From a virus: DNA of 64,000 bases. Position 1 is the stretch's first letter. Every line of letters starts with the position of its first letter. This document shows, one piece after another, positions 62,970-64,000 of this stretch. The translations under genes were made by a program, and so were the position numbers. Under the pieces are notes generated by a model, which did no database searches, was not told the DNA's origin, and worked only from the letters and a program-made list of their open reading frames with translations. The stretch spans positions 33,803 through 97,802 of IMG/VR virus record IMGVR_UViG_3300032829_000004. One strand, given 5' to 3'.

Positions 62970-63176
62970 CTATTTCCCTGACTTCCTCCTGCGCCGCGTC
63001 CGCGCCGACGCGTCATCGTCCGCCACCGGCGGACGGCCCATCGGCCACTCGATCCCCCACGTCCGCAGCGTCCGCAGCGGCACGCCCAGCTCCGCAGACA
63101 CCTCCTGCTGCGTCATGCCCTGAGAAGCGAGAAGCCGGGCTGCCTGGACCCGGCTCTCGTCACGCGTGCGGGGCAT
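62970..63176 (-). CDS. Small HTH protein
   Basis: 68 residues from an ATG in a TGATG overlap. AARLLASQGMTQQEVSAELG and VPLRTLRTWGIEWPMGRPPV is a homeodomain-like HTH with a basic tail, as in small terminase or regulator proteins. Confidence 0.65.
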   Translation of the reverse strand: MPRTRDESRVQAARLLASQGMTQQEVSAELGVPLRTLRTWGIEWPMGRPPVADDDASARTRRRRKSGK

Positions 63177-63421
63177 CAGCCGTAGATCTCGGCGTCCAGG
63201 TCGCTGGCGAACGTGCCGTCGTCCGGCCGGGAAATGCCGGACAGGGCCGACGCCGCGATGTCGCCGTCGTCCCAGACGTGCCCGTCCGGGCCGCGCAGTG
63301 CCGTCGCGCCGTGCTCGCGGGCGAAGTCGAGCATCCCCGCGTTGGTGTAGCCCTGGCGGTCCTCGGTGTGCCCGTCCTTGTAGGTGAGGGTGTAAACGCC
63401 CGACTCGTGCCTGCGTCCCAT
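63176..63421 (-). CDS. Small hypothetical protein
   Basis: 81 residues. SGVYTLTYKDGHTEDRQGYT then AREHGATALRGPDGHVWDDG; an acidic end. First gene after promoter copy 2. Confidence 0.6.
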   Translation of the reverse strand: MGRRHESGVYTLTYKDGHTEDRQGYTNAGMLDFAREHGATALRGPDGHVWDDGDIAASALSGISRPDDGTFASDLDAEIYG

Positions 63422-63439
63422 GATCGTTCTCCCTGTCTC

Positions 63440-63498
63440 GTTCCCTGCCGACACTCTTATTCTTGCCTACTTTTGGCCACATGTCAAGCCGGACGGGA
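63440..63498 (-). promoter_or_regulatory. Promoter repeat copy 2
   Basis: Same TTGACA-N17-AAGAAT block as copy 1, 542 bp apart, driving the gene at 63421. Beyond it lie GAAGATGATCTTGAA repeats at about 63505 and 63530, which could bind a regulator. Confidence 0.65.
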
Positions 63499-63627
63499 AA
63501 AGAGAAGATGATCTTGAAAGCCCGCAGCCGAAGATGATCTTGAAGAAGATGACCTTCGAGGCCACGCCCACGGCACCTCTCGCGCGCCACGTCGACACCA
63601 CCCGCCCCGGTCGGTGATCATGGCTGC

Positions 63628-64000
63628 ATGGCGGCACGGCAGCGGTACCAGGCACCACCCGTCACGGACGGGGAACAGCGGGAATGCGCGCGAGGCCCAT
63701 GGTGCTCGGCCTCCACCCGCGACGAAGAGGGCACCTGGCATCCCGCCCGCTCCTACGCCCCGTTCTGCCCCGCCGACACCAGCAAGATCACCGCCGACGC
63801 CGAAGCCCTCCCCGCCGCCTGGGAACGACTCGCCGCCCGCATCGGCGACCCCGTCCGATCCGGCCACGCGATCCGGAGACCGCCCGGCTCCCGCGTCCTC
63901 GTCGACCCCGAGCACGACGCGCTCCTCCGCGAGACCGCGGACATCACCGCCGGGTGGGCCGCCAGGGTCCGCGCCGTCCCCGGCCTCCGCCTCGCCCGCC
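63628..64000 (+). CDS. Cys-containing phage protein (3' truncated by window)
   Basis: At least 124 residues from an ATG at 63628 (an overlapping ATG at 63620 is out of frame), still open at the window end. ECARGPWCSASTRDEEGTWH and ARSYAPFCPADTSKITADAE form a four-cysteine start seen in a recurrent actinobacterial mobile-element family. ALPAAWERLAARIGDP and the following Arg/Pro text continue it. Confidence 0.65.
   Translation, partial: MAARQRYQAPPVTDGEQRECARGPWCSASTRDEEGTWHPARSYAPFCPADTSKITADAEALPAAWERLAARIGDPVRSGHAIRRPPGSRVLVDPEHDALLRETADITAGWAARVRAVPGLRLAR

Noticed and set aside
1-64000. CRISPR arrays
   Set aside because: The only regular repeat series is the T-arm array; its spacers are pentanucleotide repeats, not unique sequences, and no cas-like gene is present.

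Overview
The window is high-GC actinobacterial DNA (roughly 70% G+C, GTG/TTG starts common). It looks like one mobile element, a temperate actinophage or phage-plasmid hybrid, rather than chromosome: I recognise no tRNA, rRNA or housekeeping gene. Filamentous-actinomycete style regulators (WhiB-like, BldC-like, GntR, XRE with a long helical C-terminus, DUF574 methyltransferase) suggest a Streptomyces- or Streptosporangiales-like host. The genus cannot be fixed from this sequence.

Layout. 1-9.2 kb, mostly rightward late genes: sugar methyltransferase and glycosyltransferase, an intein-containing protein, a metalloprotease, a membrane/holin-like protein, a GH25 endolysin, an SGNH-hydrolase tail protein and a cysteine-peptidase-like protein, closed by two strong terminators. 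9.4-11.6 kb: small leftward genes and a GH12-like secreted glycoside hydrolase. 11.7-17.4 kb, recombination block: large serine integrase, an antitoxin/GIY-YIG pair, a Cre-like tyrosine recombinase with a lox-like inverted repeat at its start codon, endonuclease VII and a BCS1-like AAA+ ATPase. 17.6-46.6 kb: a very long leftward early region of some 65 small genes with start/stop overlaps, including HAD phosphatase, DNA adenine methyltransferase, a DnaD/replisome-like protein, RecT and a YqaJ exonuclease. It is interrupted at 35.1-36.8 kb by an unusual array of tRNA T-arm-like hairpins set in pentanucleotide repeats. 46.6 kb: divergent XRE repressors around a symmetric operator region, the probable lysogeny switch. 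47.4-56.6 kb: accessory and regulatory genes (DUF574 methyltransferase, lipoprotein, GntR, GIY-YIG-GntR fusion, GntR-XRE fusion, convergent zinc-binding paralogues, ParB-like protein). 56.6-62.2 kb: a rightward block resembling the transfer/spread module of actinomycete plasmids and AICEs (WhiB-like, membrane proteins, FtsK/TraB-type translocase, DUF2637 spread-like protein). 62.2-64 kb: small genes under a duplicated promoter, and one gene running off the end.

How it fits together. Late genes serve lysis and virion/host-surface functions. RecT plus YqaJ form a recombination pair. The serine integrase fits chromosomal integration, while the Cre-like recombinase, ParB-like protein and translocase fit plasmid-style maintenance or transfer.

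The two most unusual observations are an intein whose HNH homing endonuclease is encoded on the opposite strand between the splicing blocks (2705-3406), and a seven-copy array of 44-nt tRNA-minihelix-like elements with compensatory base changes (35.2-36.7 kb).
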